Source of the DNA: an uncultured Pirellulaceae bacterium
GTDB lineage: Bacteria > Planctomycetota > Planctomycetia > Pirellulales > Pirellulaceae
Length of the DNA stretch: 39,508 bases
NCBI GenBank assembly: GCA_937929805.1
Contig: CALFUT010000066.1
Location: 1-39,508 of the forward strand
Direction: 5' to 3'
Below the pieces are notes generated by a model that was given only the letters and a program-made list of their open reading frames with translations, was not told where the DNA came from and searched no databases. Each line of letters begins with the position of its first letter. The stretch's first letter is position 1. Shown piece by piece: positions 1-7,771 of this stretch. Position numbers and translations under genes: made by a program.

Positions 1-2
1 CT

Positions 3-470
3 GAGTTCCGAGCTTCAGGGAATAGTCCCAAAACCTACGTTGCGAAGCCGGGGGATAGTTTCTGGTCGATCGCGACCGAGCAATATGGCGACGGTCGTCT
101 GTTTGACGCGCTCTATCGCTGGAACAAACGCCGAGTCAAAAGTTTTGACGACCTTCCGGTAGCCACAGAATTGGACATCCCGACGAAAATTGAATTGGCC
201 CGACGTTGGCCGGAATTGTGTCCCCGCGATCAAGAACCCTCTGAGGGCCAAACTTTCGGTAACCAGACCGTTGCGGTTTACGATGCGGCACTCACTGAAC
301 GCTTGTACACAACTCAAGAAGGTGATACATTGTTCGCAATCGCGGCCAAGAAACTTGGACAGGCTTCGCGATACGTCGACATCATGGCCAAAAATGACCA
401 GCGTCTGCCATCTGATATCAATCATTCCGTGCCATTACAGCCGGGGCTTAGGCTTGTTCTGCCAGAGTGA
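3..470 (+). CDS. LysM-domain protein, C-terminal part (5' end outside window)
   Basis: The reading frame is open from the first bases of the window, so only the C-terminal ~155 residues are seen. Two LysM-type modules are visible. The first begins near 'TYVAKPGDSFWSIA' and continues through a 'YGDGRLFDALYRWN' stretch. The second begins 'YTTQEGDTLFAIA' and ends in the typical 'LQPGLRLVLPE' strand at the C-terminus. LysM modules bind N-acetylglucosamine-containing glycans such as peptidoglycan, so the protein probably sits in the envelope. The N-terminal part, including any signal peptide or catalytic domain, is missing, so a more precise role cannot be given. It ends 60 bases before the next gene on the same strand. 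Confidence 0.8.
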   Translation, partial: EFRASGNSPKTYVAKPGDSFWSIATEQYGDGRLFDALYRWNKRRVKSFDDLPVATELDIPTKIELARRWPELCPRDQEPSEGQTFGNQTVAVYDAALTERLYTTQEGDTLFAIAAKKLGQASRYVDIMAKNDQRLPSDINHSVPLQPGLRLVLPE

Positions 471-530
471 CGATCGGCGTTCGACTTTGCGTCAAACCAT
501 GTTGGTCATTCTCTGTTTGCTGCTGTCGGT

Positions 531-1028
531 ATGGTCGGAAAACATCAATTGAAGATTGTGTCGGGTGGGCAAACGGGGGTCGATCGAGCCGCCTTGGATT
601 TCGCGATCGCGGTGAGCATTCCTCATGGCGGTTGGTGTCCCAAAGGACGCCGCGCCGAGGACGGACGGATTCCCCTTCCGTACCAGCTGCAGGAATCGGA
701 CGCGCGGGACTATGCGGTGCGGACTGAGCAAAACGTGATTGATTCGGACGCCACGTTGATTCTGTTTCGCGACAAGGTATCCGGTGGCACTCGGCTGACG
801 CAGTACTTGGCCTCAAAACACGCTCGACCTCAAATGCGAATCGACCTGCAGCAAGCGGATTCGCCAGAGCAGTTAGAGATTGCCACGGTCAGCGTTTCAG
901 AATGGTTAGGCGAACATCAAATCCGGACTTTGAACATTGCCGGCCCTCGCGAGTCATCTAATCCGGGGATTCATCGCCAAGCTTTAAAGTTTCTGTCAGC
1001 TGTGCTTGGCCAGTTCGGTGAATATTAA
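531..1028 (+). CDS. Putative molybdenum-cofactor carrier, cpYpsA-type SLOG-fold protein
   Basis: A 165-residue protein. Near its N-terminus it has the glycine-rich loop 'VSGGQTGVDRAALDFA' (residues ~10-25), followed by 'HGGWCPKGRRAEDGRIP'. These two motifs are characteristic of the putative molybdenum carrier family related to YpsA (SLOG superfamily of Rossmann-like nucleotide or cofactor binders). A later 'NIAGPRESSNPGI' stretch resembles the second glycine loop of the family. The family is thought to bind Moco or a nucleotide-derived ligand; no enzymatic activity is established. No other molybdenum-cofactor gene lies in the window. Directly downstream is a decayed kinase remnant, so the original operon partner may have been lost. 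The ATG at 531 is preferred because the conserved glycine loop follows within ten residues. Confidence 0.75.
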   Translation: MVGKHQLKIVSGGQTGVDRAALDFAIAVSIPHGGWCPKGRRAEDGRIPLPYQLQESDARDYAVRTEQNVIDSDATLILFRDKVSGGTRLTQYLASKHARPQMRIDLQQADSPEQLEIATVSVSEWLGEHQIRTLNIAGPRESSNPGIHRQALKFLSAVLGQFGEY

Positions 1029-1038
1029 ATCGGGTTGA

Positions 1039-1253
1039 CTCAAACAGCAAAAAGCACAGTTGATTGGCAGCCATCAGGCTGACTTGGCAGTCGCGGAAGA
1101 AACGGCAGTAGACAAAACGGCCGGGGCCGGAGATGCTTACGGTACGGCGGTGACCGTGGCTTGTTGCAGGAATTGACTTTGGGCAAGCTCCATCAAGCGG
1201 CCCGCAAGATCGTGGCATTTGTTTGCAGCCAATCCAAGGCAAATCCGGCTTAA
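1039..1253 (+). pseudogene. 3' remnant of a PfkB-family sugar kinase (fructokinase-like), frameshifted
   Basis: Between two intact genes a short stretch encodes the conserved C-terminus of PfkB carbohydrate kinases in two reading frames. In the first frame bases ~1108-1140 read 'VDKTAGAGDAY', matching the PfkB signature D-T-x-G-A-G-D-A-F with its catalytic Asp. This frame stops at 1174-1176. In the next frame, bases ~1158-1250 read 'GLLQELTLGKLH' and then 'IVAFVCSQSKANPA', as in fructokinases ending '..AAFVCSQPGATP', with a stop at 1251-1253. A single-base indel near 1155-1160 would join the halves. Nothing is left of the N-terminal substrate-binding part: an in-frame TGA lies at 1036-1038, just after the upstream gene ends at 1028. 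I infer a decayed gene with a large 5' deletion; no function is expected. Confidence 0.6.
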
Positions 1254-1329
1254 CTCGCTGAAATAGTCGCATTGCCCAAGGAAACACTTTCGCGTTCGGA
1301 GCCTAGACCAGAAGATCGAGACAACCAAC

Positions 1330-1947
1330 ATGAATCACTCATCTGAATCATCTAAACCAACCGAGCTGTCGGACGGCGAACGCGAACAGCTGCAGCAATT
1401 ACTTCAGGCGCGTTCGCTTGAGTCTAAAAATCTTGGTTATTTGTTGGACGATGCAGAAACTCCCACGCAGCAGTGCGTTGTGGCTCAACTGCCCAACAAA
1501 GCTGATGCCGTGCCCGGGCAAGTCAGCGTATGCGGCGCGAAGACGATGCTGATCGAACAGATCTGTCAGTTTGCGACGGCGGAGGGCGGCACCAAGGATG
1601 TCCGCTGTGCGTCGGTGGCGGTGCTTGAGATGACGGATTCTCCGGTACACGTGCACGCAAGTACGCTGGAGCATTACGTTGTGCTATCCGGGAACGGGAA
1701 GTTAATTCTAGGGGCGGGTGCCGATGAGCGTGTCGTTGACGTGCATCAGGGTAGCGTGATTTTGATTCCACCCGGTCAACCTCACGGCATTGTCTCGTGC
1801 GACCCCAAGATTCCCATTCGCGCGATGTTAACCTTCACGCCAGGACTTGCGCCGAAGGACGAACCTGAATTCCGCGACGAAAAAGTGGTCCACATGCGTG
1901 CCTCTGATCGGCTGCGAGAAATTCAGAAAACGCTGGAAGCAGATTAG
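1330..1947 (+). CDS. Cupin-domain protein (small-molecule binding or sugar-isomerase-like)
   Basis: A 205-residue protein with a single conserved cupin barrel in its C-terminal half. Cupin motif 1 is 'PVHVHASTLEHYVVLSGNGK' (residues ~102-121), supplying His, His and Glu metal ligands. Motif 2 is 'GSVILIPPGQPHGI' (~residues 139-152), supplying the last His. The first ~60 residues are polar and poorly conserved. Cupins of this form include type II mannose-6-phosphate isomerase-like proteins and sugar-binding regulators, so the substrate cannot be stated. It has no signal peptide and is probably cytoplasmic. The ATG at 1330 is the first start after the pseudogene region. Confidence 0.75.
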   Translation: MNHSSESSKPTELSDGEREQLQQLLQARSLESKNLGYLLDDAETPTQQCVVAQLPNKADAVPGQVSVCGAKTMLIEQICQFATAEGGTKDVRCASVAVLEMTDSPVHVHASTLEHYVVLSGNGKLILGAGADERVVDVHQGSVILIPPGQPHGIVSCDPKIPIRAMLTFTPGLAPKDEPEFRDEKVVHMRASDRLREIQKTLEAD

Positions 1948-2024
1948 CAATCCACAGCTGGTTGCTCCACGGCTGGTTACTTAACCAAATTTTAAACGAG
2001 ACTTCATTACCGAGATTTGCTTCC

Positions 2025-2870
2025 ATGAATGTGTCAAAAATAAGAACCGATCTCACGCTGCGTCTATCGTTTTTTTCAGTTTGTTTGCTGATTCCGTGTG
2101 GCTTGTTGGCTCAGGAAAATGCGGTTGGGATCACCCAGCCTGCTACCGAGCAAAATCTTGTTGCCGACCAAAATCTCGTTGCCGACCAACAGCTTGATGC
2201 TGAGCGGAAAGTCGTTGCGAAATTCGAGACGGATGCGAGGAAGTATTGGGAGGCGAAAATACAAGAACTGGAGGCTCTTGACCAAAGCGAGCAGCATCCG
2301 GCGGACTCCGTTCTTTTCGTCGGTAGCAGCAGTATCCGTCTTTGGGATTCAATCGAAGAAGACATGGCACCGTATCACCCGATCCGACGCGGCTACGGCG
2401 GAGCACGATATTCGGACCTTGCTGTTTTCGCTGACAGGTTGATTTCTCCTCACGAGTGCAAGGCAGTTGTGATTTTTGTTGCGAATGACGTGTCGGGCGG
2501 CGACATTGATCGCACACCTGAGGAAGTCGGTTTACTGGTACAGAATATCCTGCGTTTGACTCGCGATAAGAAGAAATCGACCCCGATATTCATGATTGAA
2601 GTAACACCCACGCGGGCTCGTTTCCCAGCGTGGGAAAAAATTCGCGAGGTGAATGCAAGGTTACGGGAAATCTGCCTAACAACGCCCAACACTTACTTTA
2701 TTGCGACTGCGGAGCATTACCTCGATTCTGACAAGCAACCAATTGAGGAGCTATTTGTGGAAGACCGACTGCATCTGAATGACGCGGGTTACGACCTGTG
2801 GGGTTCCTTGATCAAGCGCCGGTTGGACGATGTGCTTGGCCACGAGTGTGCGGCGACGGAGGAGGAGTGA
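2025..2870 (+). CDS. Exported SGNH/GDSL-type hydrolase
   Basis: The start at 2025 is chosen over an upstream ATG at 1962 because it puts a clean signal peptide at the N-terminus (basic 'MNVSKIRTDLTLR', a hydrophobic core, then 'CGLLAQENA'). The mature protein has SGNH blocks. Block I is 'LFVGSSSIRLWDS', with nucleophile Ser in the GSSS motif; block II is 'RRGYGGARYSDLA'; block III is 'VVIFVANDVSGGD', with the Asn; block V is 'DRLHLNDAGYDLW', with the catalytic Asp-x-x-His pair. Such enzymes are esterases or carbohydrate deacetylases, here acting outside the cytoplasm. Just after the signal peptide is a short in-frame tandem repeat ('QNLVAD' twice). The substrate is unknown. Confidence 0.8.
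   Translation: MNVSKIRTDLTLRLSFFSVCLLIPCGLLAQENAVGITQPATEQNLVADQNLVADQQLDAERKVVAKFETDARKYWEAKIQELEALDQSEQHPADSVLFVGSSSIRLWDSIEEDMAPYHPIRRGYGGARYSDLAVFADRLISPHECKAVVIFVANDVSGGDIDRTPEEVGLLVQNILRLTRDKKKSTPIFMIEVTPTRARFPAWEKIREVNARLREICLTTPNTYFIATAEHYLDSDKQPIEELFVEDRLHLNDAGYDLWGSLIKRRLDDVLGHECAATEEE
2148..2189 (+). repeat. Short tandem repeat inside the SGNH hydrolase gene
   Basis: Two adjacent 18-base units, each encoding Q-N-L-V-A-D and differing at a third-codon position, followed by a degenerate third unit encoding 'QQLDAE'. The repeat lies in the low-conservation linker between the signal peptide and the hydrolase domain, so it probably reflects slippage duplication with little functional effect. 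Confidence 0.7.
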
Positions 2871-2916
2871 CGTAACGCGTTCCTCAGCACATCGACAGCC
2901 GTAGATTTCGCCAATC

Positions 2917-2954
2917 AAAAAAACAGCCTCCTATTCGTGTGAACAGGAGGCTGT
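2917..2954 (-). terminator. Intrinsic terminator of the ECF sigma factor gene
   Basis: A perfect 10-bp inverted repeat (ACAGCCTCCT at 2923-2932, AGGAGGCTGT at 2945-2954) with a 12-base loop is followed, on the minus strand, by seven T (plus-strand A tract 2917-2923). It lies 38 bases beyond the stop codon of the minus-strand sigma factor gene. In the plus direction the stem is followed only by a weak T run, so it may also partly stop transcription from the hydrolase gene. Confidence 0.85.
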
Positions 2955-2991
2955 TGATTTTCATGATGTGGTCGCGTGGCGTGAATCAAGT

Positions 2992-3567
2992 TCAAGCCAC
3001 GGCCAATTCGCGGACCTCTTCGGCCAAACGCTTTCGCGCGACGTGCAGACGACGCTTGATCGTGCCCAAAGGAGCACCGAACGAATCTGTCATCTCGTTC
3101 AGCGACTGACCGCGAACATAGAACGCGACCAATGTGTCTCGATCCATATCGCCCAAACGATTCAGACCCGCGTTCAGTTGATCTTTACGCTCGTGCTCGA
3201 CCACGCGATCCAAAGGGCAATTTTCGTCAGTCAACGTGGACTCGAAGATTTCGGGTTCAACCGAGATCTGAGGTGCACGCCGAACGGCTCGATTGATTGC
3301 CATTCGCACCGTGATCTGTCGCAGCCAACCGATAAATGCTTCAGGCGTTCGCAGCTGATCGATTTTCAGCATCGCCTGAACAAATACGTCTTGGCACAAT
3401 TCCTGTGCGTCAGCGTGATCGCGCAATCTTCGCATGGCGATAGCCAAGACGGTAGGCTGGAAACGTTCGAATAGTTCTCCGAATGCGTCTCGGTTGCCGG
3501 CCTGAGCGTCTCGGACTAGGTCGGCTGTTAATTTTGCGTTTGTCAAGTTTGTGTTGATAGCGTTCAT
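2992..3567 (-). CDS. RNA polymerase sigma factor, ECF subfamily
   Basis: A 191-residue protein with the two ECF core regions. Region 2 runs from 'DLVRDAQAGNRDAFGELFER' through 'ELCQDVFVQAML' and 'FIGWLRQITVRMAINR' (~residues 16-95; -10 recognition and core binding). Region 4 has a helix-turn-helix 'MTDSFGAPLGTIKRRLHVARKRL' type sequence near the C-terminus (~157-185; -35 recognition). The ~40 residues between are acidic and variable. It directs RNA polymerase to a small set of promoters. No recognisable anti-sigma factor lies next to it, which is unusual for classical ECFs but common in planctomycetes, where some groups are thought to be tied to Ser/Thr kinases. A kinase gene lies 1.9 kb away on the other strand; a link is only speculative. 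Transcription ends at a strong hairpin just downstream. Confidence 0.9.
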   Translation of the reverse strand: MNAINTNLTNAKLTADLVRDAQAGNRDAFGELFERFQPTVLAIAMRRLRDHADAQELCQDVFVQAMLKIDQLRTPEAFIGWLRQITVRMAINRAVRRAPQISVEPEIFESTLTDENCPLDRVVEHERKDQLNAGLNRLGDMDRDTLVAFYVRGQSLNEMTDSFGAPLGTIKRRLHVARKRLAEEVRELAVA

Positions 3568-3569
3568 CT

Positions 3570-4667
3570 GAGTTCTTTCTGATTGGTTCGCTACAACGGA
3601 ATGTTTATCCTGAGGTAGCGAGAAAAGCTGAAACGCGGTGGATCAGAATCAGAGTTCGAACGTGTGCATCGATGTGCAGCAACGTGAACTCGGATCAGAT
3701 CGCCCGTGAGCCAGTTTCAAGAAAGCTTTGCCGTGTTGGCCGAATGAGAACGCGTCGAATCAAATTTTGATTGCCGTCGTTTTCAAACGGTGATTCGCGT
3801 TAGCGAACCGGGCTGGGCTTACTGAAACCATTGCGTGGAAAACCGGTATTCGGTTTGCCCATGCAAGCTTCAAGCGTGGCGGGTTTACCGACCGGGACCG
3901 CTTTTGGACTGATTGCGAATCGATACGCCTGTAAACAGCGTTCCAGATCCGCGTCCATATCGCTCGCAAACCGAGCGGCGTCCGTGGTCAGATTCCGGAT
4001 CATCCCCATCACATGGGAAATTGCACCGGAGCCCTCGCGCCATGAAAGGAGCGCGAGTCTGCCAAGCGGGAGTAGGTGCCATGATTGACATTGCAGGCAT
4101 GACGAAATGCAAGACAACGACAGACCCTTGACGCAAAAACGGCAAATAGCGTTAGCGATCGAGTTTGTTGTGTTTTGAATACGCATTTCATTCATCCTGC
4201 GTGCCTAGCACGCTAATAGAAAGAACCGTGTTGTTTTGAGCCGACCGATTGGACTCCCATGCCAGCGAGGCGTGTGAGTTTCAGTCCAACTCTCCTAATT
4301 GTATCGACGTTTGCGTGACTAAGTCACAAACAAAAACCGTCGAAGGAATGCGCATTGAAGAAAGTGCCCTCAATGCACGCGTGCTTTAGCCGGTAACAGA
4401 ACCGCTCAAAGCAACTCTATCCTACCACAAATTGTGGCGATGGCCGTGGAATTCCTCTCCACGCCCCTTCAGAGGGGTCGGTCCCGGAAAGGTTCACGGA
4501 ATTTTGGATTTATTTTCACCGTGCCGCCAAACCGCTAAAAACGCCGTGTTTTTAGGTCTCTTTCCAACCGGCTGACTAGTCGCATCAGAGCCAGCGACAT
4601 CCATTCGCAGCCATCCTCCACTTGATCGCTTCTGGATCCAGATTTTGCAGCAATGAACAAGGACACG
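3570..4667. other. 1.1 kb gene-free stretch with several hairpins
   Basis: No convincing protein gene is seen. Upstream of the sigma factor gene is an inverted repeat TCGCTAC/GTAGCGA (3588-3594, 3615-3621), possibly a 5' UTR hairpin or operator. CTCGCGC/GCGCGAG pair at 4034-4040 and 4051-4057. A nested stem lies at 4304-4343 (outer TCGACG/CGTCGA, inner GTGAC/GTCAC). Three successive hairpins follow: CGTGGA/TCCACG (4445-4463), CCCCT/AGGGG (4464-4477) and CTAAAAAC/GTTTTTAG (4535-4555). One minus-strand ORF (3800-4195, 131 codons) has no recognisable domain; its C-terminal half is the only part with plausible protein composition. Confidence 0.5.
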
Positions 4668-5195
4668 CTATTTGAGCCGCCCAAGCTCCATTTTTTCCCT
4701 GTTTTTGTTCAGCGATTCCAAGCCTGCCGGATTCAGCTTGAGAAACTTGATCAGTTGAGAATTGGAAACCCCGAGCATCTTTGCGGCGGCCGAATGGTCA
4801 AACTCGCAGGCTGCCAGCAAGTCTAACGCCTCGGCCAGCAAAGCGGCAAAGTCCTCATGGCGGACGTTCACTGCCACGCGACCGGTCCGGCAGCGGCTCC
4901 GCCAACGCTCGCTGGGAGCAAAATTCTCAGTATCGACCTCGGTTCTCACCGCGATCGCCAGATTGACTCGCAAACGCTCGATTGCAACGTCTCGATTGGC
5001 GTGCTGGCTGCGACGTTCGGCGGCCTGACCAATGACGCCTGTGGGGCGATGAGTCACCACGATCGCTGATTCAACTTTGTTGCGGTGCTGCCCACCGGGC
5101 CCGCCGCGACGAGTCCGTTCGAATTCGCATTCGGCTTGCAACTGTTCAACGGGCAAAGAGGCTGGATGAGGATCGGACAAATCGTGGCTCGGCAA
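4668..5195 (-). CDS. Peptide chain release factor-like (RF-1 domain, GGQ) protein
   Basis: A ~175-residue protein carrying only the catalytic GGQ domain of class I release factors: 'FERTRRGGPGGQHRNKVESA' at ~residues 27-46, then 'VVTHRPTGVIGQAAERRSQH'. The Gln of GGQ places water for peptidyl-tRNA hydrolysis on the ribosome. The codon-recognition domain of RF1/RF2 is absent, so it resembles stand-alone rescue factors such as ArfB or PrfH; the actual role is inference. It lacks the strongly basic ArfB C-tail and instead has a helix-turn-helix-like stretch 'HSAAAKMLGVSNSQLIKFLK' (~residues 133-152). The frame is open further upstream and the start used here is TTG, so the N-terminus is uncertain. 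It is divergent from the kinase gene. Confidence 0.75.
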   Translation of the reverse strand: MPSHDLSDPHPASLPVEQLQAECEFERTRRGGPGGQHRNKVESAIVVTHRPTGVIGQAAERRSQHANRDVAIERLRVNLAIAVRTEVDTENFAPSERWRSRCRTGRVAVNVRHEDFAALLAEALDLLAACEFDHSAAAKMLGVSNSQLIKFLKLNPAGLESLNKNREKMELGRLK

Positions 5196-5337
5196 TTTTG
5201 GGGCGGTGAAGCGTTGGTTATAAACTTTCGTGGTCCATCTTTTCCATTCTGGTGAATAATTACGACAACCCTTGCCGCAAAATCACGAATTGCTCCGGTA
5301 TTCCCATAAGAAAAAGCTTAAAATGGATCCGACCGGT

Positions 5338-5366
5338 TTGGGTTTATCTCGTTTGATCCATAGAAT
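5338..5366 (+). promoter_or_regulatory. Possible sigma-70 promoter for the Ser/Thr kinase gene
   Basis: TTGGGT (5338-5343) and TAGAAT (5361-5366) are separated by 17 bases. The -10 element matches the consensus at five of six positions, but the -35 at only three. It would start transcription about 80 bases before the kinase ATG. Confidence 0.35.
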
Positions 5367-5452
5367 AAAGTGTGTTCTCAATTTGACACACCGATTACCG
5401 CCTCTTTCCGCTCCCCTTTCCACTCATCTTTCAGTCTCAGCTGACGCCCCCT

Positions 5453-7324
5453 ATGTCGCTTGAAAAGTTAGGACCATATCGATTCAAAGGCGTCCTCGGC
5501 CGCGGAGGGATGGGTGTCGTCTACCGGGGACAGCACGAGGATTCTGGCGAATTGCATGCGGTGAAGGTGTTGTCTCCGACGTACACCGATGACGATCATT
5601 TTCGCGGCCGCTTTGAATCGGAAATTCGAGCCCTGCTGAAACTGAACCATCCGAACATCGTCCAGTTGCTCAGCTATGGCCAGCAAGACGGAATGCTGTT
5701 TTTCTCGATGGAGTTGGTCGAAGGAAACAGTCTGTTTCAGATGCAAAGGCAAGGTCATCGCTTTGACTGGCGAGAAGTTCTTGCGATTGCACGCGATGTC
5801 AGTCAGGGACTCAAGCACGCGCACGATCGCGGCGTCATTCATCGCGACTTGAAGCCCGGCAACCTGTTGATGGCGAAACGGCCTGATCAGCAACCCGACG
5901 AACCCAAACGCAAGTTACCCGGCATCGTAAAAATCACCGACTTTGGAATCGCAAAAAGTTTTGGCTCGTCACAGAACACGGGCACGAACGTCCTCGGCAC
6001 GATGGACTTCATGAGCCCCGAGCAAGCCAAGGGGGAACCGACGACCGTTCGTAGTGATCTGTACAGCCTTGGAACGGTGATGTTCACGCTGCTGGCAGGC
6101 AAGCCGCCTTTTGCATCCAAGTCGGTGGAAGAGGGGATCAACAATCTGATTCGAGCGGAAGTGCCATCGGTCAGCAAAGTCGTTCCGGGCGTGCCCCGTG
6201 AAATCGATGATTTGATCGGCTCATTGATGGCGAAAAATCCGGATGAGCGGATGCCAACCACGCTGGCGTTGTCGCGAACACTGGAAGAACTAGAAGACGC
6301 CCTGCGTTACCAAGCGGAAGCCAAGACGGCAGAAGTCTCTTTGATGACCGTTACCGACGATTCTTTTGAGGTCGTGCAAGACGTCAAGCCATCTGATTTG
6401 ACCGACGTGGCTCCGGGTCGGCACCGAAAGCCCCGTGCAAAGACAAAACCAATCGGTGGAAGAACGGCCGAATACACCGAACGCGATCATGACCAGATTC
6501 GTCGCGAGTCGGAAGCGGGTTCGGCCAAGCCGCGTTTGAATCGCCCGTTGGACACGCGAGACAATTACTTTAATACCGTGACCGATCACCTGCGGAAGCA
6601 GCAAGAAAGAACAACTTTCGAGCCGGACACCGTTGGTGGCGGAGGGAAGATCCCTTTACTGCTTGCGTTGCTGGCCGTGGTGGGCCTCGGTGCGTTTGGG
6701 CTGTACACCGTACTGACACCTCCGTCTGCTGAGAACTTGTTTGAAAAAATTGATGCCGAACGATATACCCCTCACGAAGTTCTGGACGAGATAGAACAAT
6801 TCCTCGAACTGTATCCCAAACATGCTAACTGGGTCACCGTGGATCAGCTTGGTGGCATCGGAAGAGCGATTCAGTATTCCAACCGATTGCAGCTTCAGAA
6901 AAAACGCAACAAGAATCGGCTATCGGTAATGGAGCAGAAGTTTCTGTCAATCGTTGAACTGGCTGAAGAAGACAGTACGCAGGGAAACCAGAAAATGGCC
7001 GCCTTTGTCACGTTTCATTCGAGTGCAGCGGGCTTGTCGGACTCTGATCAGAAACTGCTTGAGCACGCAAAGAGCTACCAAGCCAAAATTCGGTCCGACG
7101 CTAGGAGCGCAGTCGAAACCAATATCAAGCAAATTCGCAGCGCAATGGAGACGGCCGCGAAATCGGAAACGCCGGGTGAGGCGATGTCGGTTTATCGGTC
7201 GATCGTCGAGCTTTACGAAAACAAGCTGTGGGGCAAGGAAGAAGAAGCAAAAGAAGGCCGGCGTTTGGTTGAACAGGCGGGACGATTGCTGGACCAAGAG
7301 CTGCGCGGTGTGGGTTCCAACTAG
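5453..7324 (+). CDS. Membrane-anchored Hanks-type serine/threonine protein kinase
   Basis: A 623-residue protein. An N-terminal kinase domain (~residues 8-285) shows the glycine loop 'GRGGMG', the ATP-binding Lys in 'HAVKV' (K38), the catalytic loop 'VIHRDLKPGN' (~130-140), the metal-binding 'DFG' (~163) and the 'GTMDFMSPEQAKG' activation/P+1 segment. A charged, disordered juxtamembrane region (~300-395) precedes one transmembrane helix ('IPLLLALLAVVGLGAFGLYTV', ~399-420). The remaining ~200 residues are probably periplasmic and helical, without PASTA, WD or NHL repeats that I can recognise. The kinase is therefore likely a transmembrane sensor with a cytoplasmic catalytic end; ligand and targets are unknown. 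Such kinases are abundant in planctomycetes. The gene for YacG follows at ~160 bases on the same strand. Confidence 0.92.
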   Translation: MSLEKLGPYRFKGVLGRGGMGVVYRGQHEDSGELHAVKVLSPTYTDDDHFRGRFESEIRALLKLNHPNIVQLLSYGQQDGMLFFSMELVEGNSLFQMQRQGHRFDWREVLAIARDVSQGLKHAHDRGVIHRDLKPGNLLMAKRPDQQPDEPKRKLPGIVKITDFGIAKSFGSSQNTGTNVLGTMDFMSPEQAKGEPTTVRSDLYSLGTVMFTLLAGKPPFASKSVEEGINNLIRAEVPSVSKVVPGVPREIDDLIGSLMAKNPDERMPTTLALSRTLEELEDALRYQAEAKTAEVSLMTVTDDSFEVVQDVKPSDLTDVAPGRHRKPRAKTKPIGGRTAEYTERDHDQIRRESEAGSAKPRLNRPLDTRDNYFNTVTDHLRKQQERTTFEPDTVGGGGKIPLLLALLAVVGLGAFGLYTVLTPPSAENLFEKIDAERYTPHEVLDEIEQFLELYPKHANWVTVDQLGGIGRAIQYSNRLQLQKKRNKNRLSVMEQKFLSIVELAEEDSTQGNQKMAAFVTFHSSAAGLSDSDQKLLEHAKSYQAKIRSDARSAVETNIKQIRSAMETAAKSETPGEAMSVYRSIVELYENKLWGKEEEAKEGRRLVEQAGRLLDQELRGVGSN

Positions 7325-7485
7325 CTGCGAAGGTCGCTAGTCAAGCAGCGATTGGGCAGGGTATCATGCCGACTGGCCCAAAGCGGCCCATCGGCTAGGC
7401 CACTCAAGCCAAGAGTTAAACGTTTTTGAATTCGCTTGTTTCGGGACGAGCGTTTTCGTCGGTAGGGAATCGGAATCAGAAAGCC

Positions 7486-7761
7486 ATGTTTCACGAAAAT
7501 GAATCGCAACAGAGTGCGGGATCGAGCCAATCAGTCAACGAGAATCGTCCGGCGGCTTCTCCCACCAGAGCGGTAGCTCAGGATCGAGTCCATCGGTGTT
7601 CTTACTGCGGCGAGTCTTTCAAGCGGTCAGAGTCGAAGAACATGCCTTTTTGCAGTCGCCGCTGTCAACAGATTGACCTAGGCATGTGGCTGAACGAGTC
7701 GTATGGACTGCCTCACGAAGGAGAGGGTGCTCCTGACTACGATCCCGATTCGGAGTTGTAG
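7486..7761 (+). CDS. yacG: YacG-type zinc-binding protein (DNA gyrase inhibitor family)
   Basis: A ~91-residue protein with the treble-clef zinc motif C-x2-C...C-x3-C: 'CSYCGESFKR' and 'PFCSRRCQQIDLGMWLNESY'. The 'SRRCQQIDLGMWLNE' block is diagnostic of YacG. In E. coli YacG binds GyrB and blocks gyrase from engaging DNA. The C-terminus is acidic ('DPDSEL'), as in other members. An N-terminal extension of ~35 polar residues makes it longer than the ~65-residue E. coli protein. The ATG at 7486 is preferred over 7426, since the intervening residues look non-coding. Confidence 0.88.
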   Translation: MFHENESQQSAGSSQSVNENRPAASPTRAVAQDRVHRCSYCGESFKRSESKNMPFCSRRCQQIDLGMWLNESYGLPHEGEGAPDYDPDSEL

Positions 7762-7771
7762 TCAACGTAAC

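Noticed and set aside
958-1287. 109-codon minus-strand ORF in the gap after the Moco-carrier-like gene
   Set aside because: The plus strand of the same bases encodes the fructokinase remnant, which explains the open frame better.
2968-3474. 168-codon plus-strand ORF
   Set aside because: Antisense to the ECF sigma factor, which has all expected motifs and a matching terminator.
3800-4195. 131-codon minus-strand ORF as a gene
   Set aside because: No domain, no signal peptide, no clear ribosome site; several hairpins lie in the region. Kept only as a mention in the gene-free stretch.
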